From Providencia burhodogranariea DSM 19968 (GTDB taxonomy: Bacteria; Pseudomonadota; Gammaproteobacteria; Enterobacterales; Enterobacteriaceae): a stretch of DNA of 64,000 bases. Location of the stretch: contig NZ_KB233222.1 of assembly GCF_000314855.2 (NCBI RefSeq), positions 1,617,369-1,681,368 of the forward strand, in the 5' to 3' direction. Under the pieces are notes generated by a model. It was not told the origin of the DNA. It did no database searches and saw only the letters and a program-made list of their open reading frames with translations. The number at the start of each line of letters is the position of its first letter. Within the stretch, counting starts at the first letter, position 1. The position numbers and the translations under genes are program-made. Shown piece after piece: positions 1-7,648 of the stretch.

Positions 1-345
1 TTCCGGACCATACAAATTTGAAATCAGAGGAGCCATTCGTTCCATTTCTTCTTTGTCACTCCCATCTGGCTGTAAAGTCACTACCATAGCACGACAATAT
101 TCGACCATAGGGCTTTTAGCTCCTTTTAGCCAACGACGAACATATTTCATTGCGTCCATCTTTTCTTGAGTAGGTTTTTCTGACGATTGTTTAATTGATG
201 GATAAACCAACACAAATTGCGCTCTTCTTGCCAATAATAAATCCATCTCTTCTAACCATAAACGTGTTTCATCCATTGTGGAAGGAAATGAATTTAATAC
301 ACATACAGGCCATTCATCGGTATTAATTATTATCTTATTTGACAT
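1..345 (-). CDS. Hypothetical protein, 5' part only (runs off the left edge)
   Basis: The reverse strand is open from an ATG at 345 to the first base of the window, 115 codons with no stop, so only the N-terminal part is visible. The start is supported by AAGGAAA about seven bases upstream. The protein begins MSNKIIINTDEWPVCVLNSF and continues with an acidic stretch and an LLARRAQFVLVYP strand. It looks like a small soluble cytoplasmic protein with no signal peptide or membrane segment. I do not recognise the family and assign no function. A 46-bp palindrome lies directly upstream of its ribosome binding site and may control it. Confidence 0.7.
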   Translation of the reverse strand, partial: MSNKIIINTDEWPVCVLNSFPSTMDETRLWLEEMDLLLARRAQFVLVYPSIKQSSEKPTQEKMDAMKYVRRWLKGAKSPMVEYCRAMVVTLQPDGSDKEEMERMAPLISNLYGPE

Positions 346-357
346 GATCTGTTTCCT

Positions 358-403
358 TATATAACTAAAAAGTGTACTTGAATGTACATTTTTTAGTTAT
401 ATA
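358..403. promoter_or_regulatory. Large palindrome, candidate operator
   Basis: Arms 358-377 and 384-403 match at 19 of 20 positions around a 6-base centre. The innermost part reads TGTAC-TTGAA-TGTAC. It lies between the start of the reverse-strand gene (345) and the forward gene at 599, immediately upstream of the reverse gene's ribosome binding site. Symmetry of this kind suits a dimeric repressor such as a TetR-type protein, or an RNA hairpin next to the ribosome binding site. The regulator is unknown. Confidence 0.5.
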
Positions 404-598
404 AAGTCAAGAATAATTCTCATTTATGATTATGCAATTTATGCTATTATCAATACCCATGAAAGCAATAAGTTCAGATTATTCCTAATGTAGTGAAAAA
501 TAAGCTACGAAAGAAAAGATTGATCAACGTGGATGATGTGTTTTTTAAAATGGAATGTTATTCTCGCACTATCGTAACGTTAAAAAAGCGAATAAATT

Positions 599-892
599 AT
601 GAAAAAGATTCTTCCAGTTGTTTTCGGGATGTTTGCTGCATTAACTGCATTTGGCGCGAATGCAGGAAAGAATTGTGATACTTATTTTCAAGAAATGAAT
701 GTACTAGTTAAGCAAGCAGAAGAACAATACAAAAGTGAACCTGATGCTAAAGAAAGAATTGCTGAAATGAAACAGCAATTAGAAGAGGCTAAAAAAGCAC
801 TCGCTAGTTACCCTGAAGATGCCCAAGAACAAGCTTGTGAGCAAGGCATTCAAGCTATTAAAGTTGCAAAAGAAGCTGTCGAAGGTAAATAA
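599..892 (+). CDS. Small secreted protein, DUF5339-like
   Basis: This 97-residue protein has a clear Sec signal peptide (MKKILPVVFGMFAALTAFGANA, cleavage expected after ANA near residue 22). The mature part of about 75 residues is highly charged and helical, with two cysteines (CDTYF near the mature N terminus and EQACEQG near the end) that could form a disulfide in the periplasm. This layout matches the small DUF5339 proteins of Proteus and Providencia, whose function is unknown. No strong Shine-Dalgarno sequence is visible before the ATG. It appears monocistronic. The family call is from memory of its pattern. Confidence 0.75.
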   Translation: MKKILPVVFGMFAALTAFGANAGKNCDTYFQEMNVLVKQAEEQYKSEPDAKERIAEMKQQLEEAKKALASYPEDAQEQACEQGIQAIKVAKEAVEGK

Positions 893-960
893 CCCTTACA
901 TCCTTACAAAATACGTGTTTATACTTAAATCAATCTGAGTTACTTGTAAGTGAAAAAATT

Positions 961-1000
961 ATCCCGAGGAACATATAAGTTATGTAACTCGGGGTATTGC
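961..1000 (+). terminator. Candidate terminator hairpin
   Basis: ATCCCGAG (961-968) pairs with CTCGGGGT (988-996, one G-U pair), and ACATA/TATGT extends the stem inside. The following tract (ATTGCTTGATTTT) is only moderately T-rich. It sits about 70 bases past the stop at 892. Confidence 0.4.
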
Positions 1001-1032
1001 TTGATTTTAAGATATTTAAAAATTCATGAAGT

Positions 1033-1060
1033 AACTTCAAGTATAACGGATATACTCGCC
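1033..1060. repeat. End of an ACTTCAAGT-type interspersed repeat (degenerate)
   Basis: AACTTCAAGTATAACGGATA resembles the terminal motif of the element at 52507-52628 and the one at 5694-5760. Only one end is recognisable here. Confidence 0.3.
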
Positions 1061-1401
1061 CTCATCCCCCTGCCTATAGTTAATATTAACCCTTGATTCT
1101 TAATCAAAGAATTTCAGCATATAATAATTATATATCTCGAAATCAATAACCAAGAAATAAGTATAATTACTATAACTTAAAACGAATTGAATTTTCCTGA
1201 GTATATTAAATTAAATATAGCGATAATAGATTATATTAAAAAACACATACAATTTAATATATAACCAGAGAAGATAATCAATGACCATCTTAAATTATTT
1301 ATGATAGTTAACAATTTTTATTTAAACGTTTAATTAAAATCAAGCTAGCAAACAACATATTATTAATACGGTATTCAATTGAGTAATTCATCTTACATTT
1401 C

Positions 1402-1427
1402 AAAAAGCCAGCAAATGCTGACCTTTT
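1402..1427 (-). terminator. Intrinsic terminator of the first usp gene
   Basis: Read on the reverse strand, an 11-bp stem (with G-U pairs) is formed by 1427-1417 and 1412-1402 around a 4-base loop. The last arm ends in a run of five T. It lies just past the usp stop at 1437. Confidence 0.65.
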
Positions 1428-1436
1428 GAAAAAACG

Positions 1437-1874
1437 TTACCTAACAACCAAAACCGATATTTTGGCATAAGATACGATACCAGAAGCATTTGACCCTAAT
1501 AAATGCGTTGAAATACTTGGGTTACGTGAACCTATCACAATCAAGTCAGCACCAATCTCTTCAGCCTCTTCCAAAACTTTATCTCTCGGTGAACCAATTT
1601 CAACTTTGAATGAAATATCCTCAGCTGGATAATCAATTTTAGCAATAATTTCTTTTAATTGATCTTCAGAACGTTCAATCGCCTTTTTTGCAAAAGAGGA
1701 TAATAGATCATAATGGTAGCTGTAACTCATTGAAAACCTTGAGACATCAGGAACCGAGTGGAAAAGATGTATTTTTGCACCCGTTATTTTTGCCAAATAA
1801 ACGGCATGCTTTAATGCATTATCAGTCAAAATATCTTCTGAAATATCCACGGGAACTAAAATTTTGTTATACAT
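1437..1874 (-). CDS. uspF: Universal stress protein, UspF/UspG type
   Basis: This 145-residue cytoplasmic protein has the single-domain universal stress fold: an N-terminal MYNKILVPVDIS strand, a central GSPRDKVLEEA segment, and the nucleotide-binding stretch VIGSRNPSISTHLLGSNASG near residues 115-135, ending in SVLVV. E. coli UspF has the same ending (THLLGSNA, SVLVVR). UspF-type proteins bind ATP and are linked to stress survival and to adhesion or fimbriation. The start has GAGGG about eight bases upstream. A second, similar gene lies at 2731-3159, with a membrane protein between them. The symbol is by similarity, and either copy could be the orthologue. Confidence 0.85.
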   Translation of the reverse strand: MYNKILVPVDISEDILTDNALKHAVYLAKITGAKIHLFHSVPDVSRFSMSYSYHYDLLSSFAKKAIERSEDQLKEIIAKIDYPAEDISFKVEIGSPRDKVLEEAEEIGADLIVIGSRNPSISTHLLGSNASGIVSYAKISVLVVR

Positions 1875-2067
1875 ATGATGCCCTCACTAGTTAATCATTC
1901 CGTTATTATCAGCCTGCCTAAAAGGTTGTATCACAGCAATCTGATAGGTTGGACACGCTTGTGAATCTTTGTCGTTATAATTCTCTAAAAGTATAGTATC
2001 AATAAAACAAACTTGCAGTGAACCGCCTCGTTATTTGTTAAGAATTCGTCACAGTTTTATCAATATA

Positions 2068-2406
2068 TTACCCATCTTCTAAGTGCCACTTATGTAAAAT
2101 ACGATGAATAAATGGCGTAACTATCAATCCAATACTAATAATGAATACACTTTGTAAAAACAAACCATATATCGCAATAAAAAAACGCCCACCCTGTGTA
2201 ATAGGTGCAGGCTCTAATGCCTGTCCGCTTAGCATGGATAATGCATTAAGCATTGACTCCATTAACGAATGCCCTTCTATAAAATAAAAACCAATGATAC
2301 CGGGTAATAGCCCAATAAAAAAAACGAATAATGCTAAAAAATAAAAACGTATTACTCTTAATAAGAAATACTCAATTCGAATCACTTCTTTTGAAAATTT
2401 TTCCAT
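2068..2406 (-). CDS. Small membrane protein with a channel-like pore region
   Basis: The chosen start (MEKFSKEV, ATG at 2406) has AAGGTGAG upstream. An ATG seven codons earlier lacks a ribosome binding site. The 112 residues carry a long hydrophobic helix (about 20-45), a short re-entrant-like segment (LMESMLNALSMLSGQALEPAP) and a second strong helix, ending in HRILHKWHLED. This layout, helix / pore-like loop / helix / histidine-rich tail, resembles a widespread family of small proteobacterial membrane proteins that look like degenerate potassium-channel pores without the TVGYG filter. Function is unknown. It lies between two UspF-type genes, which may mean a shared stress role (inference). 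Confidence 0.7.
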   Translation of the reverse strand: MEKFSKEVIRIEYFLLRVIRFYFLALFVFFIGLLPGIIGFYFIEGHSLMESMLNALSMLSGQALEPAPITQGGRFFIAIYGLFLQSVFIISIGLIVTPFIHRILHKWHLEDG

Positions 2407-2658
2407 AAATAAGCTCACCTTCCTCATGGAATCAGACTCATTAGGTCAAGCTATACCTTTCATGCTAAGAGATATTACTTTTTGTTGATTGCGCTTACCG
2501 AATTAATCAATTGAAATAAAAGTAATTTATTCATAACAATATATTATATCCCTAAAAAAACTAGCACATATAAATATATTGAAGAAACGGTATTCGCACC
2601 TCATCAATTATCTAATTATGATAGAAAAATAAGATTTTAGAATACATAGTGATAAATA

Positions 2659-2692
2659 AAACTATGTTAGAAATATGCTTCTAACATAGTTT
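2659..2692 (-). terminator. Intrinsic terminator of the second usp gene
   Basis: A perfect 14-bp stem (2659-2672 with 2679-2692) surrounds a 6-base loop. On the reverse strand it is followed by TTTTATTTAT. It ends the usp transcript from 3159. Confidence 0.8.
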
Positions 2693-2735
2693 GATTAACC
2701 TGATTAACCTGATTAACCTGATTAACCTGATTAAC
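2693..2735. repeat. Tandem 9-bp repeat (GATTAACCT, four copies and a partial fifth)
   Basis: Four exact copies start at 2693, 2702, 2711 and 2720, with a partial copy at 2729-2735. The array begins inside the stop codon of the second usp gene and ends at the first base of its terminator stem. Each unit carries TAA in the reading frame of the gene, so the array supplies serial in-frame stops. Confidence 0.9.
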
Positions 2736-3159
2736 GAACAACCAGTACCGAGGTCTCTGCGTAACGGACGATCCCAGCAGCAGTTGAGCCCAAAAGATGA
2801 GTCGATATATTTGGACGACGTGAGCCAATAACAATAATATCGGCATTGATATCTTTCGCCGTATTAATGACTTCATCACGGGGTGAACCAAAAGTGATGG
2901 TGTAATTGACATCAGAAAGTGGTAAGTCAATCGAATCCATCAGAATTTGCATGTCTTCTTCTGCTTTGACTGTTGCACGGTCTTTTATTTCCATGTAACC
3001 AAGAGCATAAGCATTAATGATGGCAGAAGAGATCGGCAGTACATGGATCAAGTGCATTTTAGCACCCGATTGTTTTGCTAAATTAACGGCATGACGAACA
3101 GCTTTACTTGTCAGTTCATCTTCAGTTAAGTCTATAGGAACCAGAATTGTTTTATACAT
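2731..3159 (-). CDS. Universal stress protein, UspF/UspG type (paralogue)
   Basis: At 142 residues this is a paralogue of the gene at 1437-1874. It shares MYKTILVPIDL at the N terminus, GSPRDEVINTA in the middle and the nucleotide-binding VIGSRRPNISTHLLGSTAAG stretch near residues 112-132, ending in SVLVVR. A strong ribosome binding site (AGGAGGGG) precedes the ATG at 3159. It is a cytoplasmic ATP-binding stress protein by family knowledge. A strong terminator and a tandem repeat follow it, so it is probably transcribed alone. Confidence 0.88.
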   Translation of the reverse strand: MYKTILVPIDLTEDELTSKAVRHAVNLAKQSGAKMHLIHVLPISSAIINAYALGYMEIKDRATVKAEEDMQILMDSIDLPLSDVNYTITFGSPRDEVINTAKDINADIIVIGSRRPNISTHLLGSTAAGIVRYAETSVLVVR

Positions 3160-3744
3160 AACCCCTCCTGATAGAAAAATAGAATTTTAAATTAACAACA
3201 AAATTATAATCCAATATGACCGAATGTCTCTCAGACAACAAGATAAATGAGATCTCCCACGAAAAATTGTCAAATATTATGCTCTTAGTTACAAAGTTAG
3301 TATGTTAAATAGCCTAACATTAAAAATCCCTGTCTATTTTTTCAGCACAAATACTTCAAATAGCATATTTACCTATACTTACTGGCAGTAAGTTACACAT
3401 GGTATGCGCTAATTGGAAAGTTCCCTACTTTCAACTTCAATTGTCAATAAAATAGTTGTATGCATTTGAAGCAATACTCATATCTTAAAAAACAAAGCCA
3501 AAAAATTTTTATTGTTATGAAAATACAGCAAACAAATAATTTAATTAAAATAAAACCACCTTGATGATATTTAATCGCATAAGGATTATTTTTTGATTTT
3601 AAATTAACAAAATAAATGGTTAGCATGGAGGTTAAAATAACGTAACATATCGACTAAGTACTTAAATTAAATTATTGAGTTAAAGATATATTTATTGTGC
3701 TCATTATTATTCATGAATATCCATTTAAATTAAGAGGATTAACA
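3160..3744. other. Intergenic gap, nothing recognised
   Basis: AT-rich spacer between divergent genes. A 60-codon reverse frame at 3444-3626 has no credible ribosome binding site and a composition like translated AT-rich spacer, so I do not call it. Promoters for both flanking genes must lie here but none stands out. Confidence 0.5.
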
Positions 3745-5352
3745 ATGCCAGATAATTTTCCAGAACATATATGTATTTCAAAAGGACGATTTTCAAATTG
3801 GTCAAGAGGAATTAATATAGATAACATTTGGATATGTTCACCTAAAAATGCAGATGAAATTATAGAGGTTATCAATTGGGCATATTTTTATAATTATAAA
3901 GTTAAGGCTATGGGAGCCTCTCACAATTGGTCTCCATTAAATATAATGCCTTCCAATGATCATAAAGATAACATTATTTTTATCGATACAAAAAAACATT
4001 TAGTAAATATTTCAATAAATGAAACAGAATCATCAGTAACGGTTACTGCTGAGACTGGAATTACTATGGATTCACTATGTGATTTCTTAGAGAAAAAAAG
4101 CTATGGATTCAATTCAATGCCTGCAGTAGGAGATATAACTCTCGGTGGTGTGCTTGCTATTAATGGTCATGGCACGTCATTACCCTCAATAGGTGAAAAG
4201 CGTATTTCAGGGCAAGTATTCGGTTCATTAAGTAATGCTGTCATATCATTGAAAGCAATCGTATGGAGTGATGTCGATAAATGTTACATATTGCATGAGT
4301 TCATGCGTAATGATGCGGATATTTCAGTACTTTTGACAAGTATTGGGCGCATTTTTATTGTTGAAGCAACATTACAAGTTATGGCCAATCCTCGGCTACT
4401 TTGTGAAAGTATCTTTAATTTGTCTGTCGATGAACTATTAGGACATGAGTCAAATACCTCACTGTCAAGCTTCGTTAATAAAAGCGGACGAGTAGAAGTC
4501 ATATGGTTTCCATTTACAAAAAAACCGTGGTTAAAGGTATGGACAGTAACTCCAACAAAATCATTTTGGGTGAGAGAAGTAACATCACCCTACAACTACC
4601 CCATCATAAATAACCTCCCAGAAATACTTTCTGACCTAATAGTTAAAATTCAAAATTCACATCCTGAGCTGACACCTCTATTTGGTAAGACACAATATGC
4701 CATAACATCAACAGCAATAAATATGACACTAACCAATAAAATATGGGGGTGGTCAAAAAATGTTTTACATTACGTTAAATCAGCAACCTTACTGATGGCG
4801 GCAAATGGTTATGCCATATTAACCAGCAGATGTAATATACAAAATATAGTTCATTTGCTGTCAACAAATCATTCTACCATGCTTAAAAAGTATGCTGACT
4901 TAGGTAAATATCCTATCAATGGTCCAGTAGAGATCCGCATAAGCAGCCTTGACCATTTGTCTGATCTTGATGTTCATGGCAATATAGAACCCGCACTCTC
5001 AGCATTAAAACCAATCCCTGACAGACCTGATATCGATTGTGCCATCTGGTTTGACGTATTAACTATGTCTGGAACTCGAGGTGCAGAAGAGTTCTATGCG
5101 GAACTTGAAGAATGGATTTATAAGCATCTCAATAATGATACCAGTATCATCCGCGTTGAATGGAGTAAAGGTTGGGGATATACATCATCGGATGCCTGGG
5201 TTAATGACGATGTGATAAAAAATAAAATACCAAATTCTTATATAATAAAAGGGAATGAATGGAATGATAGTATATTGCAATTAAAAAAACTTGACCCTCA
5301 TGGCGTTTTCTCATCTTACTTTATAGAAGGATTACTAAAGCCTAAAATATGA
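3745..5352 (+). CDS. VAO-family flavoprotein, cholesterol oxidase type II-like
   Basis: The ATG at 3745 is preceded by AAGAGGA six bases upstream, better than a GTG 48 bases earlier, and gives 535 residues. Residues about 20-200 form a PCMH-type FAD-binding domain (DNIWICSPKNADEI, then GASHNWSPL). The His near residue 60 in GASHNWSP is where class II cholesterol oxidases attach FAD covalently. VGDITLGGVLAINGHG is the second FAD-contact region. The remaining about 330 residues match the cholesterol-oxidase substrate-binding domain, ending in DPHGVFSSYF. Such enzymes oxidise a sterol or another alcohol with oxygen, giving H2O2. There is no signal peptide, so it looks cytoplasmic. It stands alone with no pathway genes nearby, and the real substrate is unknown. 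Confidence 0.8.
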   Translation: MPDNFPEHICISKGRFSNWSRGINIDNIWICSPKNADEIIEVINWAYFYNYKVKAMGASHNWSPLNIMPSNDHKDNIIFIDTKKHLVNISINETESSVTVTAETGITMDSLCDFLEKKSYGFNSMPAVGDITLGGVLAINGHGTSLPSIGEKRISGQVFGSLSNAVISLKAIVWSDVDKCYILHEFMRNDADISVLLTSIGRIFIVEATLQVMANPRLLCESIFNLSVDELLGHESNTSLSSFVNKSGRVEVIWFPFTKKPWLKVWTVTPTKSFWVREVTSPYNYPIINNLPEILSDLIVKIQNSHPELTPLFGKTQYAITSTAINMTLTNKIWGWSKNVLHYVKSATLLMAANGYAILTSRCNIQNIVHLLSTNHSTMLKKYADLGKYPINGPVEIRISSLDHLSDLDVHGNIEPALSALKPIPDRPDIDCAIWFDVLTMSGTRGAEEFYAELEEWIYKHLNNDTSIIRVEWSKGWGYTSSDAWVNDDVIKNKIPNSYIIKGNEWNDSILQLKKLDPHGVFSSYFIEGLLKPKI

Positions 5353-5780
5353 TCCTGCAAGTAAATTATAGATTTATACAAATTACTTTCAGCAGATCAG
5401 CAGAGATTTTAATTATTAAAAAATATGATTAAAGTGTGAACAAGTTAATTTTAATTTCTCAAGAATCATATCATTAAGAATGACACCAATGATATTAATT
5501 CACCCATATGCAAATAAATTAAATTTTACATATTTAAATATCTACCTAATTTTCACACTGCAATTTAGCGCATAGAAAATACTGATTAATATATTAAGAA
5601 TCTGATGAATTTATATCAATAAAGTTCTTTTAGAGGGAGGGCCTCACAGGGACTATATAAGCTACTATTGATTAATTATAACGATTATTTGTTCCTGTCA
5701 TACTTCAATTTATAGGTTTAACCGGTTTTTGCAGTAAACATCAACTTGAACTATGACAGGTATACAATAGAAGTTGTTTT
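5353..5780. other. Intergenic gap with a repeat element
   Basis: Spacer between convergent genes. It holds the inverted-repeat element at 5694-5760. No strong terminator or ORF was recognised in 5353-5690. Confidence 0.5.
5694..5760. repeat. Short interspersed repeat with inverted ends
   Basis: CCTGTCATACTTCAA (5694-5708) and TTGAACTATGACAGG (5746-5760) are inverted repeats matching at 14 of 15 positions around 37 bases. The ends resemble the ACTTCAAGT...GTATGACGGG repeats common in enterobacterial intergenic DNA, so this looks like a shortened copy. It could fold as a hairpin at the 3' end of either flanking convergent gene. Confidence 0.55.
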
Positions 5781-6215
5781 CTACCTAAGCCATGGGGTAA
5801 TAGTCAAACCAACAAGCATTCCTTCTGGGCTCAACAAACGAGTTACTGTTTGCCCCCAAGGCTCCTGACGCCCACTGATAAGAACAGTATAACCTTTATC
5901 GATAAAGTCTTGCGTTGCTTTTGTTATATTTGCAACTTCAAATTCAATCCAACTTTGAGGTACAGTGTGTTCAGCTGGCCATATTTCAACGCCAAAACAC
6001 GACTGAGCGGCTTGTGATAATGGCCAAAGGGCAAAGTGATTAACGCCATCAAGTTGCTTGTCTTCACAAGTTAAATAATCAGGATTACCTTCCATAATCT
6101 TTAATGGTAACCCTAATGTATCAAGATAAAAATCGCGGCTAACTAATACGTCTTGTGTTATTGGACCAAAGCCAGCAACAAATAGCACTTCTGAATGACT
6201 TTGTGGGTCAACCAT
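5781..6215 (-). CDS. VOC (glyoxalase/bleomycin resistance) family protein
   Basis: About 144 residues with a vicinal-oxygen-chelate pattern: an N-terminal PITQDVLVSRDFYLDTLGLPL motif, HFALWPLSQAAQ, a mid-protein WIEFEVANITKATQDF and a C-terminal LLSPEGMLVGLTITP strand. These proteins form paired beta-alpha-beta-beta-beta modules and either bind a metal and act on small molecules or sequester toxic compounds. The ATG at 6224 directly abuts AAAGGG, leaving no spacing, so the ATG at 6215 is preferred. Substrate is unknown. It may share a transcript with the oxidoreductase gene upstream (6332-7249). Confidence 0.75.
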   Translation of the reverse strand: MVDPQSHSEVLFVAGFGPITQDVLVSRDFYLDTLGLPLKIMEGNPDYLTCEDKQLDGVNHFALWPLSQAAQSCFGVEIWPAEHTVPQSWIEFEVANITKATQDFIDKGYTVLISGRQEPWGQTVTRLLSPEGMLVGLTITPWLR

Positions 6216-6331
6216 TTTAATCATCCCTTTGATATATATTTAATATTAAATATTTTATAAATAAATCATTAACCTTTGTAATAAAAACTAGTTACTGGTA
6301 ATAACTTTCAATTAAGGCATTAATTTCTGCA

Positions 6332-7249
6332 TTAAGACGTCATCTGTATCATTTTTTCAATTAATTGTTGAGCATAAATAGCTTGTTCACCACTAACATC
6401 AGGTGCTGTATTGTTAGACACCGCATAAATAAAGTGACGAATAGCGCCATCAAACCCACGTTGAACGAGTATAGAATCCCAATTCGCAGATTGTTTTTCT
6501 TTTATCACTGATTGGCATTCACTACGCCAATAATTCATATTAGTAATTTGATGGATCGCTCCGTCACTGATTGCAATTACACTCTCTTGCTGGCTACCTG
6601 ACCTTCTATGCATCGATGTTGTTACCCAAATATCGTTTACCTTTAAGTGGTGTTCTGCATAAAAGAGTTCTTGCTTATCGGTTTCTATAATACTACCACT
6701 GAGTGAAGTAACGCTTGCGTCAGTTAACCAGAGCGCCGTATCAACAACATGCAAATAATCATCAAGTAAGGTAAAACGCGTATTATTAGGGCCAACACTA
6801 TCACTACGATGCTTTTCCATTCGCAATGATGCAATCTGACCAAGTTGCTGCTTCAAACCACAATAAAAAGGAGCAAAACGCCGGTTAAAACCTACCATCA
6901 GGAACAGTTTTTGTTTCTGTGCTAAATTAATAAGTTGTTCAGCTTGCTCCAGAGTCTCGGCTAGTGGCTTATCAACATAGACATGTACCCCAGCCATCAG
7001 CAAGCTATGAATAATCTCATAATGGCTAGATGTACTACTGTGAACAAATATAGCATCACAATGATTAGCTAATTTCGTTATATCAGAATACAGTGGAATA
7101 CGATAGCTATCACACACGATTTTTGCTTTCGATTGATTTGGTGAAAAAGCGCCAATCAATTGCCAATTATCGGTTTTACTTAACACAGGTAAATAGGCTT
7201 TTTGCGCTATATTCCCTAACCCCACAATGCCCACTCTTATTTTTCTCAT
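6332..7249 (-). CDS. yceM: Gfo/Idh/MocA-family oxidoreductase YceM (MviM)
   Basis: This 305-residue protein has an N-terminal Rossmann fold (RVGIVGLGNIAQKAYLPVL) and the family's DKPLAE motif near residue 93, where the lysine is the usual catalytic residue. KHRSDSVGPNN and LLDDYLHVVDTALWL in the second domain match E. coli YceM (MviM) closely. Family members are NAD(P)-dependent dehydrogenases or reductases of sugars or similar substrates. The substrate of YceM is not known. Length is normal. In E. coli the gene is next to murJ, which is not here, so the context has been rearranged. A RyhB-family RNA gene follows upstream on the opposite strand. Confidence 0.9.
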   Translation of the reverse strand: MRKIRVGIVGLGNIAQKAYLPVLSKTDNWQLIGAFSPNQSKAKIVCDSYRIPLYSDITKLANHCDAIFVHSSTSSHYEIIHSLLMAGVHVYVDKPLAETLEQAEQLINLAQKQKLFLMVGFNRRFAPFYCGLKQQLGQIASLRMEKHRSDSVGPNNTRFTLLDDYLHVVDTALWLTDASVTSLSGSIIETDKQELFYAEHHLKVNDIWVTTSMHRRSGSQQESVIAISDGAIHQITNMNYWRSECQSVIKEKQSANWDSILVQRGFDGAIRHFIYAVSNNTAPDVSGEQAIYAQQLIEKMIQMTS

Positions 7250-7459
7250 TGTCGATTAGCTCTCTAGATGGTTTCGCAATTTAATGTATTAATGAGTATA
7301 GCGAATAGCCTTTTTTTGACATTAAATTTTTATTAATCCCTACTAATTGCATGTTTATTAGAAATTAATATTTATTATCCATTAAATATTAAGCTGTTTT
7401 ACCAAAAAAATGATTTTTACAAATTAAAAATACACTTAACACAAAAAAAGGTTGATTTA

Positions 7460-7478
7460 TTAAATGAGAATGGTTATC
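7460..7478. promoter_or_regulatory. Fur box over the first RyhB promoter
   Basis: TTAAATGAGAATGGTTATC matches the 19-base Fur consensus GATAATGATAATCATTATC at 13 positions. It lies between a -35 (TTGATT, 7452-7457) and overlaps the -10 (TATCTT, 7475-7480, spacing 17), where bound Fe-Fur would block transcription. Confidence 0.75.
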
Positions 7479-7487
7479 TTTCACATA

Positions 7488-7585
7488 GCGAATACCTGAG
7501 TAAATTACTCAAGCTTTCGCAAACGACATTGCTCACATTGCTTCCAGTTTTAGCAGGCCAACCACTCTGAGTTGGCCTTTTTTTT
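7488..7585 (+). ncRNA. ryhB: RyhB-family iron-responsive small RNA (copy 1)
   Basis: A 21-nt core (7525-7545), beginning GACATTGCTCACATTGC and followed by AGT, is the conserved target-pairing and Hfq-binding centre of E. coli RyhB. The RNA ends in a terminator, AGGCCAAC...GTTGGCCT plus eight T (7555-7585). The 5' end is inferred from the promoter TTGATT-17-TATCTT. Length is about 98 nt, close to the 90 nt of E. coli. A Fur box overlaps the promoter. RyhB is made in iron starvation and, with Hfq, represses mRNAs of iron-using proteins. It is flanked by yceM and a yaeF-like gene, not by yhhY as in E. coli. A second copy is at 33162-33253. Confidence 0.92.
7555..7585 (+). terminator. Terminator of RyhB copy 1
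   Basis: Perfect 8-bp stem AGGCCAAC/GTTGGCCT with an 8-base loop, followed by a run of T from 7579. Confidence 0.9.
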
Positions 7586-7648
7586 AATTATTTTCCAGTA
7601 CTTTGAATAATAAGCAAAATTATGAGGATAACTCGTTGTTAGGCAATA

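Larger units (their letters stand above)
893..1436. other. Intergenic gap without a gene
   Basis: AT-rich spacer between the small secreted protein and the first usp gene. It holds a hairpin at 961-998 that may end the forward gene, one end of an ACTTCAAGT-type repeat near 1033-1060, and the reverse-strand usp terminator at 1402-1427. No ORF with a convincing start was seen. Confidence 0.6.

Noticed and set aside
1322..1333. TTAAACGTTTAA palindrome near the first usp terminator
   Set aside because: All but two bases are A or T in an AT-rich gap, and it lies downstream of the usp gene, so chance is likely.
2667..2930. Reverse ORF with repeated Gln-Val-Asn units
   Set aside because: It is the shadow of the tandem 9-bp repeat and of the usp gene in another frame.
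3444..3626. 60-codon reverse ORF
   Set aside because: AT-rich spacer with Ile/Phe/Lys-rich translation and no ribosome binding site.
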